Shown here piece after piece: positions 8,215 to 18,981 of a stretch of 64,000 nt of DNA. The translations under genes and the position numbers were made by a program. The notes beneath the pieces were generated by a model. That model did not search any database. It was not told the DNA's origin and saw only the letters and a list, made by a program, of their open reading frames with translations. Origin of the DNA: Maricaulis sp039978735 (lineage in GTDB: Bacteria > Pseudomonadota > Alphaproteobacteria > Caulobacterales > Maricaulaceae); NCBI RefSeq assembly GCF_039978735.1, contig NZ_JBDWAS010000046.1, forward strand, positions 1 to 64,000, given 5' to 3'. Each line of letters begins with the position of its first letter. The stretch's first letter is position 1.

Positions 8215-9207
8215 ATGGCGTTTTCCAAGGCCGTGGAACTGTTGCAGCTGGCGCGCATGGCCAGCGGCTATGCCGGCGTCTCGCTGAACGAGATCGAGGC
8301 GGAGTTCGATTGTGTGCGCCGCACCGCCCAGCGGATGACCGACGCGCTGGTGCGCGTCTTCCCCGACACCGAGGATTATGTCGATGCCGAGGGCCACAAG
8401 CGCTGGCGCGTGCCGCGCCGCCGGGTGGCGGAATTCTTTGCGCCGACGGCCGACGAGGTCGCCGCGCTGGAACTGGCCGGCACGACGCTGGACCGCCAGG
8501 GCCTGACCCGCGAGGCCGGACAGCTGCGCACGCTGCGCGAAACCATCAAGATCCTGATGCCCGACAAGCGGCGTCCGGGGCTGGAAGCCGATGAGGAGGC
8601 GCTGCTGGAAGCCATGGGCCATGCCGCCCGTCCCGGCCCGCAACCGGCCTCGGATCCCCGCATCGACAGCGCCATTGCCGAGGCGCTGAAAGGCCCCTTC
8701 GTGCTGGAGATCGCCTATCGCGGACGTCAGGACAGCGCGGCCAAGACCCGCCGGGTGGAACCCTATGGCCTGCTGCTGGGCGCGCGGCGCTATCTGGTCG
8801 GCCGCGACCGGGCGCGCGGCGACACGGTGATGCGTCACTACCGGGTGGAAGATATCGAAAGCGCCGTGGTGACGGAGGACTGGTTTGCCCGCGACGAGGC
8901 CTTCGACCTGGAAGCCTATGCCAACCGCTCCTTCGGCGTGTTCCAGAACGAGGCCGAGTTCGGCGATGTCGTCTGGAAATTCACCCCCGCCGCCGCGCCC
9001 CACGCCCTGCGCTACCGTTTCCACCCGCTGCAATCGACCGAAACGCTCGAGGACGGTTCGGTGATCGTGCGCTTTCGCGCCAGCGGCCTGCTGGAAATGT
9101 GCTGGCACCTCTATGCCTGGGGCGACCAGGTCGAGGTGCTGGAGCCGAAAGCGCTGGCCGACATGGTCGCCGGCCATCGCCGCGGGGACTTTCCGGGACT
9201 GCCGTAG
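8215..9207 (+). CDS. WYL-domain transcriptional regulator
   Basis: A 330-residue protein with an N-terminal winged helix (about residues 1-65; VSLNEIEAEFDCVRRTAQRM is the recognition region). A central helical segment leads to a WYL domain around 155-230, in which the motif region reads PYGLLLGARRYLVGRDRAR, with a C-terminal WCX-like extension around 240-325. Such proteins bind DNA and sense nucleic acids or nucleotides. It is divergent from yihY. No adjacent DNA-damage or defence operon makes its target obvious. The Leu-Gly-Ala stretch replaces the strict W-Y-L triad. Confidence 0.85.
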   Translation: MAFSKAVELLQLARMASGYAGVSLNEIEAEFDCVRRTAQRMTDALVRVFPDTEDYVDAEGHKRWRVPRRRVAEFFAPTADEVAALELAGTTLDRQGLTREAGQLRTLRETIKILMPDKRRPGLEADEEALLEAMGHAARPGPQPASDPRIDSAIAEALKGPFVLEIAYRGRQDSAAKTRRVEPYGLLLGARRYLVGRDRARGDTVMRHYRVEDIESAVVTEDWFARDEAFDLEAYANRSFGVFQNEAEFGDVVWKFTPAAAPHALRYRFHPLQSTETLEDGSVIVRFRASGLLEMCWHLYAWGDQVEVLEPKALADMVAGHRRGDFPGLP

Positions 9208-9234
9208 GGCGTTAGCGCCTCCGGCACCGGGATA

Positions 9235-9281
9235 TCCCCCTCATCCGCCCTGCGGGCACCTTCTCCCCGCGGGAGAAGGGG
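9235..9281. repeat. Dispersed hairpin repeat, second copy
   Basis: CCCCCTCATCCGCCC, TGCGGGCACC and TTCTCCCCGCGGGAGAAGG follow one another. It is the inverse orientation of the unit at 1151-1198. A further CCCTCTCCCTGGGGAGAGGG palindrome follows at 9311-9330. It lies between a WYL regulator gene and a convergent small gene, so it may also stop transcription. Confidence 0.65.
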
Positions 9282-9370
9282 TTTTCTTTCATCGCACGCT
9301 CCGCCCGAACTCCCTCTCCCTGGGGAGAGGGCTGGGGAGCGGGGGAAAGCACCGCTGGGAAAAATGGGTC

Positions 9371-9622
9371 TCACCGAACCGCGATGCGGACCATTTCGGC
9401 CGGCTGCCAGGACGGCATGGCGTGGCCGTCGGCCGAGCTCATGGCGAGCTGGTAGCCCTTGTTGAGATAGCGGCACACCGAGCGCAGGTCTTCCACGTGC
9501 AGGCAGTCGATCTCGTCGCCGGGACGCTGCATGCGGAAGAAACCGTCGCGGAAACGGTGCGGGACCATGTTGCGCAGAACGCCGCCTGCACCTTCGACAT
9601 AGGCATTGATCGCGATGGCCAT
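9371..9622 (-). CDS. Small protein of unknown function (83 aa)
   Basis: An 83-residue soluble protein with no signal peptide or membrane segment. It starts MAIAINAYVEGAGGVLRNMVPHR and contains a DEIDCLHVEDLRSVCRYL stretch with two Cys. The ATG at 9622 has GGAG about 9 bases upstream. Codon usage is like that of neighbouring genes, and the frame is preferred over overlapping frames on the opposite strand. I do not recognise a family. The upstream region holds an unusual structured segment (see the hairpin at 9718-9750) that could be its leader. Confidence 0.6.
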   Translation of the reverse strand: MAIAINAYVEGAGGVLRNMVPHRFRDGFFRMQRPGDEIDCLHVEDLRSVCRYLNKGYQLAMSSADGHAMPSWQPAEMVRIAVR

Positions 9623-9699
9623 TGGGGCTCTCCATCCGTGTTCATCTTCGATGGAGATCACTCTGACAGGCCGCCAGGACAAAACCTGTCACCCCTCTT

Positions 9700-9850
9700 T
9701 TGCCCTGCTGAAATAAAGAAGCGCCGACTGTTGGGGGCAGCCGGCGCTTCGGTTCTATCTAAGCGATATCGAGACCAGAAAACGAGCGAGGGACTACAGG
9801 GTGTTCGCCGGTCTCGAGACGGACATTGCCAAAGGCCCGCTGAACCCGAC
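9700..9850 (-). ncRNA. Candidate small RNA or structured leader
   Basis: The 340-base gap between two divergent genes has no convincing gene but folds on the minus strand. One stem pairs 9769-9776 with 9810-9817 (TCGAGACC/GGTCTCGA). Downstream comes a strong hairpin, 9718-9726 with 9742-9750, whose loop region is C-rich, followed by TTTATTT. A third small stem pairs 9664-9670 with 9685-9691. The transcript would read toward the 83-aa gene, so it is either an independent sRNA ending at the terminator or a leader with an attenuator. Ends are approximate; no known RNA family is recognised. Confidence 0.4.
9718..9750 (-). terminator. Intrinsic terminator with no upstream protein gene
   Basis: On the minus strand GAAGCGCCG.CTG pairs with CAG.CGGCGCTTC around a C-rich loop and is followed by TTTATTTC. 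There is no protein gene immediately upstream on this strand. This suggests either a short non-coding transcript or a conditional stop in the leader of the 83-aa gene, whose ATG is 96 bases further on. Confidence 0.6.
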
Positions 9851-9962
9851 ATGAACGCCATTCATCATTCATGTCCGTCGCGCCCGGCAGCGCCGCTTGC
9901 CAGCATGGAAGGGCTTGGGTATCGCAGTTGCACAAAATGTCTCAGGCCGCACGGACGAACCT

Positions 9963-11183
9963 TTGACCGCACATGCATCCCGCAGCTGGGACCGGGCCGG
10001 CATCGAAAACGCACTCCGGTCGCACACCGCTTACCTGAAAGGCGATCCGGGCGGACAGCGTGCCGTCTTCCGCGGCGGCTCCCTGGCCGGCCAGGATTTC
10101 AGCGGCTGCGATCTCACCGATGCGGACTTTTCCGATAGCGACCTCTCCGACGCACGATTGGACGGGGCGGACTGCCGCGGCGCCCGTTTCCAGGGGGCCG
10201 TGATGCGCGAAGCCAGCCTGGTCGGCGCCCGGCTCGACGGTGCCGATCTGCGCGGCTGCGATCTCACGGGGGCCCGGCTTGTCGCGGCGCGCTGTGCCGG
10301 CGCGGATTTCCGCGAACGTCCCCTGCCCGGCCCTGACGGCAAGCCGGCCACGGTGCAGGCCAGCACGCTCGACGATGCGGACTTTTCCGGGGCCTCGCTG
10401 GCCGGGGCCCGGCTGGGCGGCGTTTCGGCGCGCGGGGCCCGGTTCGAGGATGCCAATCTGTCGGGTGCCCGCCTGTGCCGCGCTGACCTGGACGGCGCAC
10501 GTTTCGCGCTCGCGCTGGTCGCCGGAGCGGATTTTTCCAGTGCTTCGCTGAAAGCCGCCGATCTGCGCGGCTGCGACATGGACAATGCCCGGCTCGACAT
10601 GGCGACGACGCGCGACATGCAGACCGGCGCCCATCCCGACCGTCCCATCCCGGAACCGGCCGGCGTGCTGACAGCGCGTGAGGCCGAGACGCGGCTGACC
10701 GAACATATCCAGCAGGTGCGCGGCAGCGCCAGTGGCCAGCCGGTCGATTTCACCGGCCTCGACCTGCGTCCTGCCGGCTCGCTCGCCGGGCGGGCCCTGA
10801 CCGCGCTGCGCGCACCGCGGGCCTGTCTGGCCGGGCTGGACCTTAGCGGCTGCGAACTGCAGGGCGCCCGCCTCGCCGGAGCCGATCTGCGCGGCTGCAA
10901 ACTTGCCGGTGCCGATCTGCGCGGCGCCGATCTCAGCGGCGCCTGGCTCACCCATGCCGATCTGACCGGTGCCCGCCTGACCCCGCTCACCCTGGGCGGC
11001 GGACGCGTCCTGCCCGTCCAGCTGGACAAGGCACAATGCCGCTACAGCGACTGGCGCGGCGCCGATCTAGACCAGGCACGCCTTGCCGGCACCGATCTCG
11101 CCTATGCGCGGATGTCCGGTGCACGGCTGTCGCCCGATGCGCTGGCCGGCGCCCTGGGCACCGACCGCCTGCTGGATCGGTAG
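9963..11183 (+). CDS. Pentapeptide-repeat protein
   Basis: About 406 residues, most in A(D/N)LxG-type pentapeptide repeats that build a right-handed quadrilateral beta-helix. There are two blocks. Each is preceded by a short helical header of the type ALRSHTAYLKGDPGGQRAVF (near the N-terminus) and ETRLTEHIQQVRGSASGQ (middle), suggesting internal duplication. No signal peptide is seen. The frame contains no ATG or GTG before residue 80. Candidate starts are TTG codons at 9897, 9915 and 9963; I prefer 9963 because the header then begins close to the start. A separate short frame from the ATG at 9871 ends exactly over this TTG. Possible roles range from DNA mimicry to scaffolding and cannot be told apart. 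Confidence 0.75.
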   Translation: MTAHASRSWDRAGIENALRSHTAYLKGDPGGQRAVFRGGSLAGQDFSGCDLTDADFSDSDLSDARLDGADCRGARFQGAVMREASLVGARLDGADLRGCDLTGARLVAARCAGADFRERPLPGPDGKPATVQASTLDDADFSGASLAGARLGGVSARGARFEDANLSGARLCRADLDGARFALALVAGADFSSASLKAADLRGCDMDNARLDMATTRDMQTGAHPDRPIPEPAGVLTAREAETRLTEHIQQVRGSASGQPVDFTGLDLRPAGSLAGRALTALRAPRACLAGLDLSGCELQGARLAGADLRGCKLAGADLRGADLSGAWLTHADLTGARLTPLTLGGGRVLPVQLDKAQCRYSDWRGADLDQARLAGTDLAYARMSGARLSPDALAGALGTDRLLDR

Positions 11184-11187
11184 CTGG

Positions 11188-12276
11188 CTATACTCCCCAA
11201 TCCGACAGGATTGCCTCACGATCGGCGCCGGGCACAGGCGCCGGTCCCTGGATGGCGCCGGGTGTACGCGAGAAGCGCGGCGCCGGGGCCGGCTGGCGCA
11301 CCCCGCCCGGCTCGGCATAGCTGCCGCGCTCGCGCATGTGGGGATGGGCGGCGGATTCCTCGTAGTTAAGGACCGGCGCAAAACACACATCCGTGCCTTC
11401 CAGCAGTTCGCACCATTCATCGCGGGTCTTCTGGCGGAAGAGACCGGCAAAGACCGGCCTGGCCGCCTCCCAGTTGCGGCCCGACCAGTCCGCCGGCAGA
11501 ACCTGGGCATCGACACCCAGTTTTTCGCACAGGAGCGCGTAGAATTCCGGCTCCAGCGGGCCGATCGAGACATGGCCGCCATCGGCGCATTCATAGACGG
11601 TGTAGAAATGCGCCGCGCCGTCGAGCAGGTTGCGGCCGCGCTCCGGCGACCACAGGCCGACCGCTGCCAGCTGGTGCTGCGAGGCCATCAGCGAGACGGC
11701 GCCGTCGACAATGGCAGCATCCACCACCTGCCCCTCCCCGTGGGTGCGGGCATGGTGCAGCGCGGCCAGCACGCCGAAGGCGAGATACATCGCCCCGCCG
11801 CCGAAATCACCGACCAGGTTGAGCGGAATGGCCGGCTTTTCCTGGCTGCCGATGGCGCCGAGCGCGCCGGACAGGGCGACATAATTGATGTCATGGCCGG
11901 CAGCATGGGCGAGCGGTCCATACTGGCCCCAGCCTGTCATGCGGCCATAGACGAGGGCCGGATTGGCCGCCAGGGCCACGTCGGGGCCAAGGCCCAGACG
12001 TTCCATCACGCCGGGGCGATAGCCCTCCAGCAGGATGTCCGCCTTGCCGATGAGATCGCGGCACAGGGCCAGCTCGGCCTCGTCCTTCAGATCCAGCGCA
12101 ATCGAGCGCCGGCCACGGCCCAGAACATCGGCATATCCCCCGCCCAGCGCGCCTTTCCGGTCGACGCGGATCACGTCTGCGCCCATATCCGAGAGCATCA
12201 TGGCGCAGAAGGGTGCCGGACCCAGTCCGACAAACTCAATTACCTTAACGCCTTTTAGAGGTCCTTGGGGTTTCAT
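11188..12276 (-). CDS. Alpha-methylacyl-CoA racemase-like CoA-transferase (CaiB/BaiF)
   Basis: A 362-residue family III CoA-transferase fold protein. The N-terminal GVKVIEFVGLGPAPFCAMML with the SDMGADVIRV Rossmann segment is typical. It carries the racemase catalytic pair of AMACR/MCR: His128 in AAGHDINY and Asp157 in VGDFGGG, rather than the single Asp of formyl-CoA transferases. It therefore probably epimerises 2-methylacyl-CoA thioesters during branched fatty-acid or sterol side-chain breakdown. It converges on the pentapeptide gene with a 4-base gap and is divergent from the PopA-like gene. Confidence 0.88.
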   Translation of the reverse strand: MKPQGPLKGVKVIEFVGLGPAPFCAMMLSDMGADVIRVDRKGALGGGYADVLGRGRRSIALDLKDEAELALCRDLIGKADILLEGYRPGVMERLGLGPDVALAANPALVYGRMTGWGQYGPLAHAAGHDINYVALSGALGAIGSQEKPAIPLNLVGDFGGGAMYLAFGVLAALHHARTHGEGQVVDAAIVDGAVSLMASQHQLAAVGLWSPERGRNLLDGAAHFYTVYECADGGHVSIGPLEPEFYALLCEKLGVDAQVLPADWSGRNWEAARPVFAGLFRQKTRDEWCELLEGTDVCFAPVLNYEESAAHPHMRERGSYAEPGGVRQPAPAPRFSRTPGAIQGPAPVPGADREAILSDWGV

Positions 12277-12369
12277 GTCGCCAACCTTTGATTCGTTTGT
12301 TCCAGAAGCGTGGCACTTGTGACAAACTCGCGAAATACGGCATCGGCGCTCAAATCGGCAGGGGGACGA

Positions 12370-13686
12370 ATGGGACGCTCGCTCGACGTCCTTATATTCG
12401 GACTATCCGGCCGCGTGGACGGACTGGCGGAGCAATTGGGCCGGCTGGCCCTGAACTGCCGCATCGTCCGGGCCGACAGCCCGCCTGCCCGGCGGCACCA
12501 TTACTGGGCCGGCGGCGTGATCCTCGCCGAATGTGAAAACGATATCGATGACGGGCTGCGCGCCTTTGCGCGCTTTTCCGACCAGGCCCTGCCCGTGCTT
12601 GTGGTGGGACCGGCCGGTCTTGCCCCGCGCGATACGGTGGATGCCTGGCTGCGCGATCCGGCACCGGCGGTTCAGATCGCGGCGCGCCTGCGTGCCCTCT
12701 TCCGCCTGCACTCGATGGAAATCGTCGCCGCCCGCCGCGCCGAGGTCACCGCGCTCTACGGTCGCGGCCGCCCGCAGGTGGAGCGCCAGGACACGCCGCC
12801 CAGCGTGCTCTATGTCGGCGATGCCTCGCCGCGCTTCATGGGGCTGCAGCATGTGCTGGAACAGGCCGGCGCCGACGTCGTCGCCGCCTTCTCCTCCTAT
12901 TCCGCCTTCGACTATCTGCACGAACGCCCCTTCGACGCCGTGGTGCTGAACGCCACCGGCAAGCGCGAGATCGCCTTCACCATCTCCTCGGCCATGCGCC
13001 GCAATGCCCGGCTCTATCACACGCCGGTCGTGCTGCTGGCCGACCGCGTCGACGCCCAGACCTCTGACGAGGCCTTCGCGCGCGGCGTGTCCGATATTCT
13101 CGAGCCCTCCGCGGGCGATGCCGAGCTGCGCGAGCGTATCCTCACCCTGACCGAGGAGCGCAAGCGCCGGCGCCACGCCAAGGCGGCGCTGGATGCCTGC
13201 CGCGATCCGCGGACACTGGATATCGAGACCGGCCTGTTCAATTCCGGTTTCCTGGTGTCACACATCCAGGACCTCTTGAACGTCTCGGCCCGCGACGAGC
13301 TGAGCTTTGCACTGATTGCGCTGCAGATCATGCTGCCGGAGGGCCGCGAACGTCCGGACGATACCTCCGCCGAGAAGGCGCGCCGCCAGTTTGCCGCGAT
13401 GCTGCGTCACCTGCTGCGCACCGAGGACGCTGCCGCGCGCTTCTCCGGCGATGTCTTCATGGCCGTTCTGCCCTTCACCGACGCGCCGGGGATTGACTGT
13501 GTCGCCGCCCGGATCGCCGCGATCGCGGAATGCACGGCCTTTGAAAGCGAGGATCCGCTGCATCCTTTCCGTCTGACCGTGCGGGCTGCGCCCGTTCCGG
13601 TCCGCACCGGCGAGACGGCGGAAGCCCTGGTCGAGCGGGCGATGCGGGCCCTGCAGAGTCCGGCCCAGATCGTCGCTCAGGCCTGA
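12370..13686 (+). CDS. popA: PopA-like degenerate GGDEF effector with two receiver domains
   Basis: A 438-residue protein with two receiver-like domains (about 1-115 and 140-265) and a C-terminal GGDEF-like domain (about 285-435). The active-site motif is degenerate, SGDVF at 359-363, so it should not make c-di-GMP. The inhibitory-site motif RTED (350-353) sits exactly five residues upstream, so it should bind c-di-GMP. Both receiver phospho-acceptor positions look substituted (VILAEC; VVLNAT). This matches Caulobacter PopA, which binds c-di-GMP and helps deliver CtrA to ClpXP. The ATG at 12370 follows AGGGGGAC; a GTG at 12310 is possible but has a poor ribosome site. Orthology is inferred from architecture and motifs. 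Confidence 0.65.
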   Translation: MGRSLDVLIFGLSGRVDGLAEQLGRLALNCRIVRADSPPARRHHYWAGGVILAECENDIDDGLRAFARFSDQALPVLVVGPAGLAPRDTVDAWLRDPAPAVQIAARLRALFRLHSMEIVAARRAEVTALYGRGRPQVERQDTPPSVLYVGDASPRFMGLQHVLEQAGADVVAAFSSYSAFDYLHERPFDAVVLNATGKREIAFTISSAMRRNARLYHTPVVLLADRVDAQTSDEAFARGVSDILEPSAGDAELRERILTLTEERKRRRHAKAALDACRDPRTLDIETGLFNSGFLVSHIQDLLNVSARDELSFALIALQIMLPEGRERPDDTSAEKARRQFAAMLRHLLRTEDAAARFSGDVFMAVLPFTDAPGIDCVAARIAAIAECTAFESEDPLHPFRLTVRAAPVPVRTGETAEALVERAMRALQSPAQIVAQA

Positions 13687-13994
13687 GGCTTGCCGCCGAC
13701 CGGCCCGTCGCGCACCAGAAGCACCATCCCGCCACCCATCAGGACAAGGCTGACAAAGAAACATCCGCCGGCCGCGAGCAGCAGGCCGGCCGCGCCGCCG
13801 AGCGAGTATTCGCGCCCGGCCTGCGCCAGGATCAGGAAGCCCAGCGGGATCCCCAGCATGGCGAGTTTCAACAGCATGCCGCCGGCACCGCGCAGCACCG
13901 CGCGTATCCGCAGCATGACCAGCAGAAACAGCATGAAGCTCAGCCCGGTCAGGATCTGAAAGGCCGGTGTGAGAATTTCCTTCGAGGCGTCCAT
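13677..13994 (-). CDS. Small membrane protein of unknown function (105 aa)
   Basis: A 105-residue protein with three hydrophobic segments at about 12-30, 40-58 and 68-93 (AAGLLLAAGGCFFVSLVLMGGGMVLLV). Basic residues follow the first segment, giving a plausible topology. The family is not recognised. Its 3' end overlaps the end of the convergent popA-like gene by ten bases. It is divergent from a membrane-anchored XRE protein. Confidence 0.6.
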   Translation of the reverse strand: MDASKEILTPAFQILTGLSFMLFLLVMLRIRAVLRGAGGMLLKLAMLGIPLGFLILAQAGREYSLGGAAGLLLAAGGCFFVSLVLMGGGMVLLVRDGPVGGKPQA

Positions 13995-14228
13995 GGCACA
14001 TCTCCCCGCTTGATGATGCCCGCAGGCTCGCCGGAATCAGCGTGGCGGTCTCTCCCCCGTTCCGGGGGGCTGGCCGGGGGCGGTCCTGGCCACGAAAGCC
14101 GGCAAGACAAGAAATTCCTGCGCTTTCCCGGATAGTCCTTGTTATTCTTCTTCCAGTCGGTTCGGGACTTTCCAAGACTTCCGGAACGAGCCGCGCAGAT
14201 GCGCTGCGGCCAGACCGTGAGGAAGACC

Positions 14229-14927
14229 ATGAAATTCGGTGATTATCTGCGCCAGAAGCGCGAAGACAGGGGCTGGACCCAGCCCGAGGCCGCCGCAAAG
14301 GCGCGCATCGAACAATCCTATCTGTCCAAGCTGGAAACCGGACGATCCTACCCGTCCGACGACGTCTTCGAACGCCTGGTCGAGGTGTTCGGCATCGATA
14401 CGGCCGAGCTCAGCGAAAGCGTCTCGGCGGCCGAACTCGATCGCTTGCGCGAAATCCGTGAAGTGCGCGCTGCGGTATTGGCCGGACAGGCCGGGCGCCT
14501 GCGCCTGACGCGCGGCTGGCTGCTGGCCGGCCTGGCCTTCCTGATGCTGGGTGGCGGCGCGCTGGGCCTGTCCCGCATCGACCTGTCACAGGACAGCCAT
14601 CTCTACTACTACCGCTCGGAAGGCGTGCTGGCCGTCGATGAGAGCCCGCGCCTGTTCAACGACACTCGCCACACCCTGTCCGCCGAGGATCCCCGCGATG
14701 ACGAGATCCGGGCCCTGCGCGAGCGGATCGACCAGGTCGATGTGGTGACCGACCGCAATCGCGGCAGCGGCTACTACGAGGAGGTGGAGAACGGCCGGCG
14801 CTATTTCGACCTCTATGAGGACGAGGTCGTCACCCTGCCCAACCCGCTGCGCTGGTTCCTGGTGCCCGGGCTGATGCTCCTGCTGGGCAGTCTGGGCTGC
14901 TTCTTCATCAGCTTCCGCTGGCGGTAA
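14229..14927 (+). CDS. Membrane-anchored XRE-type helix-turn-helix protein
   Basis: A 232-residue protein. Residues 3-58 are a clear XRE helix-turn-helix (YLRQKREDRGWTQPEAAAKA, then QSYLSKLETGRSYPS). A linker leads to a transmembrane segment at about 94-113 (GWLLAGLAFLMLGGGALGLS), a roughly 95-residue acidic, Tyr-rich middle part that would lie in the periplasm, and a second transmembrane segment near 210-230. The ATG at 14229 follows GAGGAAGA. A DNA-binding domain tied to the membrane suggests signal transmission across the inner membrane. Only the HTH is recognised; no ligand or target is evident. Confidence 0.8.
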   Translation: MKFGDYLRQKREDRGWTQPEAAAKARIEQSYLSKLETGRSYPSDDVFERLVEVFGIDTAELSESVSAAELDRLREIREVRAAVLAGQAGRLRLTRGWLLAGLAFLMLGGGALGLSRIDLSQDSHLYYYRSEGVLAVDESPRLFNDTRHTLSAEDPRDDEIRALRERIDQVDVVTDRNRGSGYYEEVENGRRYFDLYEDEVVTLPNPLRWFLVPGLMLLLGSLGCFFISFRWR

Positions 14928-14971
14928 GCGCCCGGCTCCCCAAGAATCTCGAGACCAACCTGACCAAAACA

Positions 14972-15050
14972 CTTTCCCCGGACCCGTTCCGGGGTCTGGC
15001 GGCGCTTCAGGCGCAGGCTCAACCGGGCCCCGGCACAAGGCCGGGGAAAG
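14972..15050. repeat. Long inverted repeat, GC-rich palindromic element (copy 2)
   Basis: Arms 14972-14999 (CTTTCCCCGGACCCGTTCCGGGG...) and 15023-15050 (...CCCCGGCACAAGGCCGGGGAAAG) are reverse complements over most of their length. The arms match those of the element at 196-298; the spacer differs. It lies between the convergent XRE and mfd genes and could terminate both. Confidence 0.7.
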
Positions 15051-15088
15051 TAGATCGAGCCCGGGAAAACAGAGTGAGCTGAGCAGGC

Positions 15089-18589
<3,501 letters not shown>

Positions 18590-18610
18590 GTCTGCGCTGC
18601 CTCGCGAATA

Positions 18611-18904
18611 TCAGGCTTTCGGCCCGTCGCCGAAGGCTGCGTCCGCATCGACGCGGAACGCCTTGAGCCGGTCCATCACCGGCGTGTCGAATTCGGCCGG
18701 AACGGGCTCGCGCCCGATGATCCAGCCGTACACATCCTGATCAGACTGGTCGAGCAGGGCCTCGAACGCGTCGAGTCCGGCCTTGTCCAGGCTGTCGATA
18801 TTGTCGTCGCAGAAGCGGCCGAGGATCAGGTCGGCTTCCTTGAAGCCGCGGCGCCAGGCGCGGATCCGCAATTTCTTGCGTTGGGTGTCGAGCGTATCGG
18901 TCAT
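18611..18904 (-). CDS. sdhE: Succinate dehydrogenase assembly factor 2 (FAD assembly factor)
   Basis: A 97-residue small helical protein that assists covalent FAD attachment to succinate dehydrogenase. The diagnostic RGxxE motif is RRGFKE (residues 18-23), followed by ADLILGRF and a conserved LLDQSDQDVYGWIIG block. Length is typical. It is first in a unit with mfd and is divergent from recG with a 77-base intergenic region that must hold both promoters. Confidence 0.94.
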   Translation of the reverse strand: MTDTLDTQRKKLRIRAWRRGFKEADLILGRFCDDNIDSLDKAGLDAFEALLDQSDQDVYGWIIGREPVPAEFDTPVMDRLKAFRVDADAAFGDGPKA

Positions 18905-18981
18905 GATGGGCGCATATAGTCCCGTTGAAAGGCCGCGTCGACCGGTGGCAGCCGCGCAACTTGCCGATAAAGTAGATAAGG

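Noticed and set aside
9640..9870. Possible 6S RNA
   Set aside because: A long closing stem with a central bubble, as expected for 6S, cannot be traced here, and the usual neighbours (zapA, ygfA) are absent. Kept only as an unclassified structured RNA candidate.
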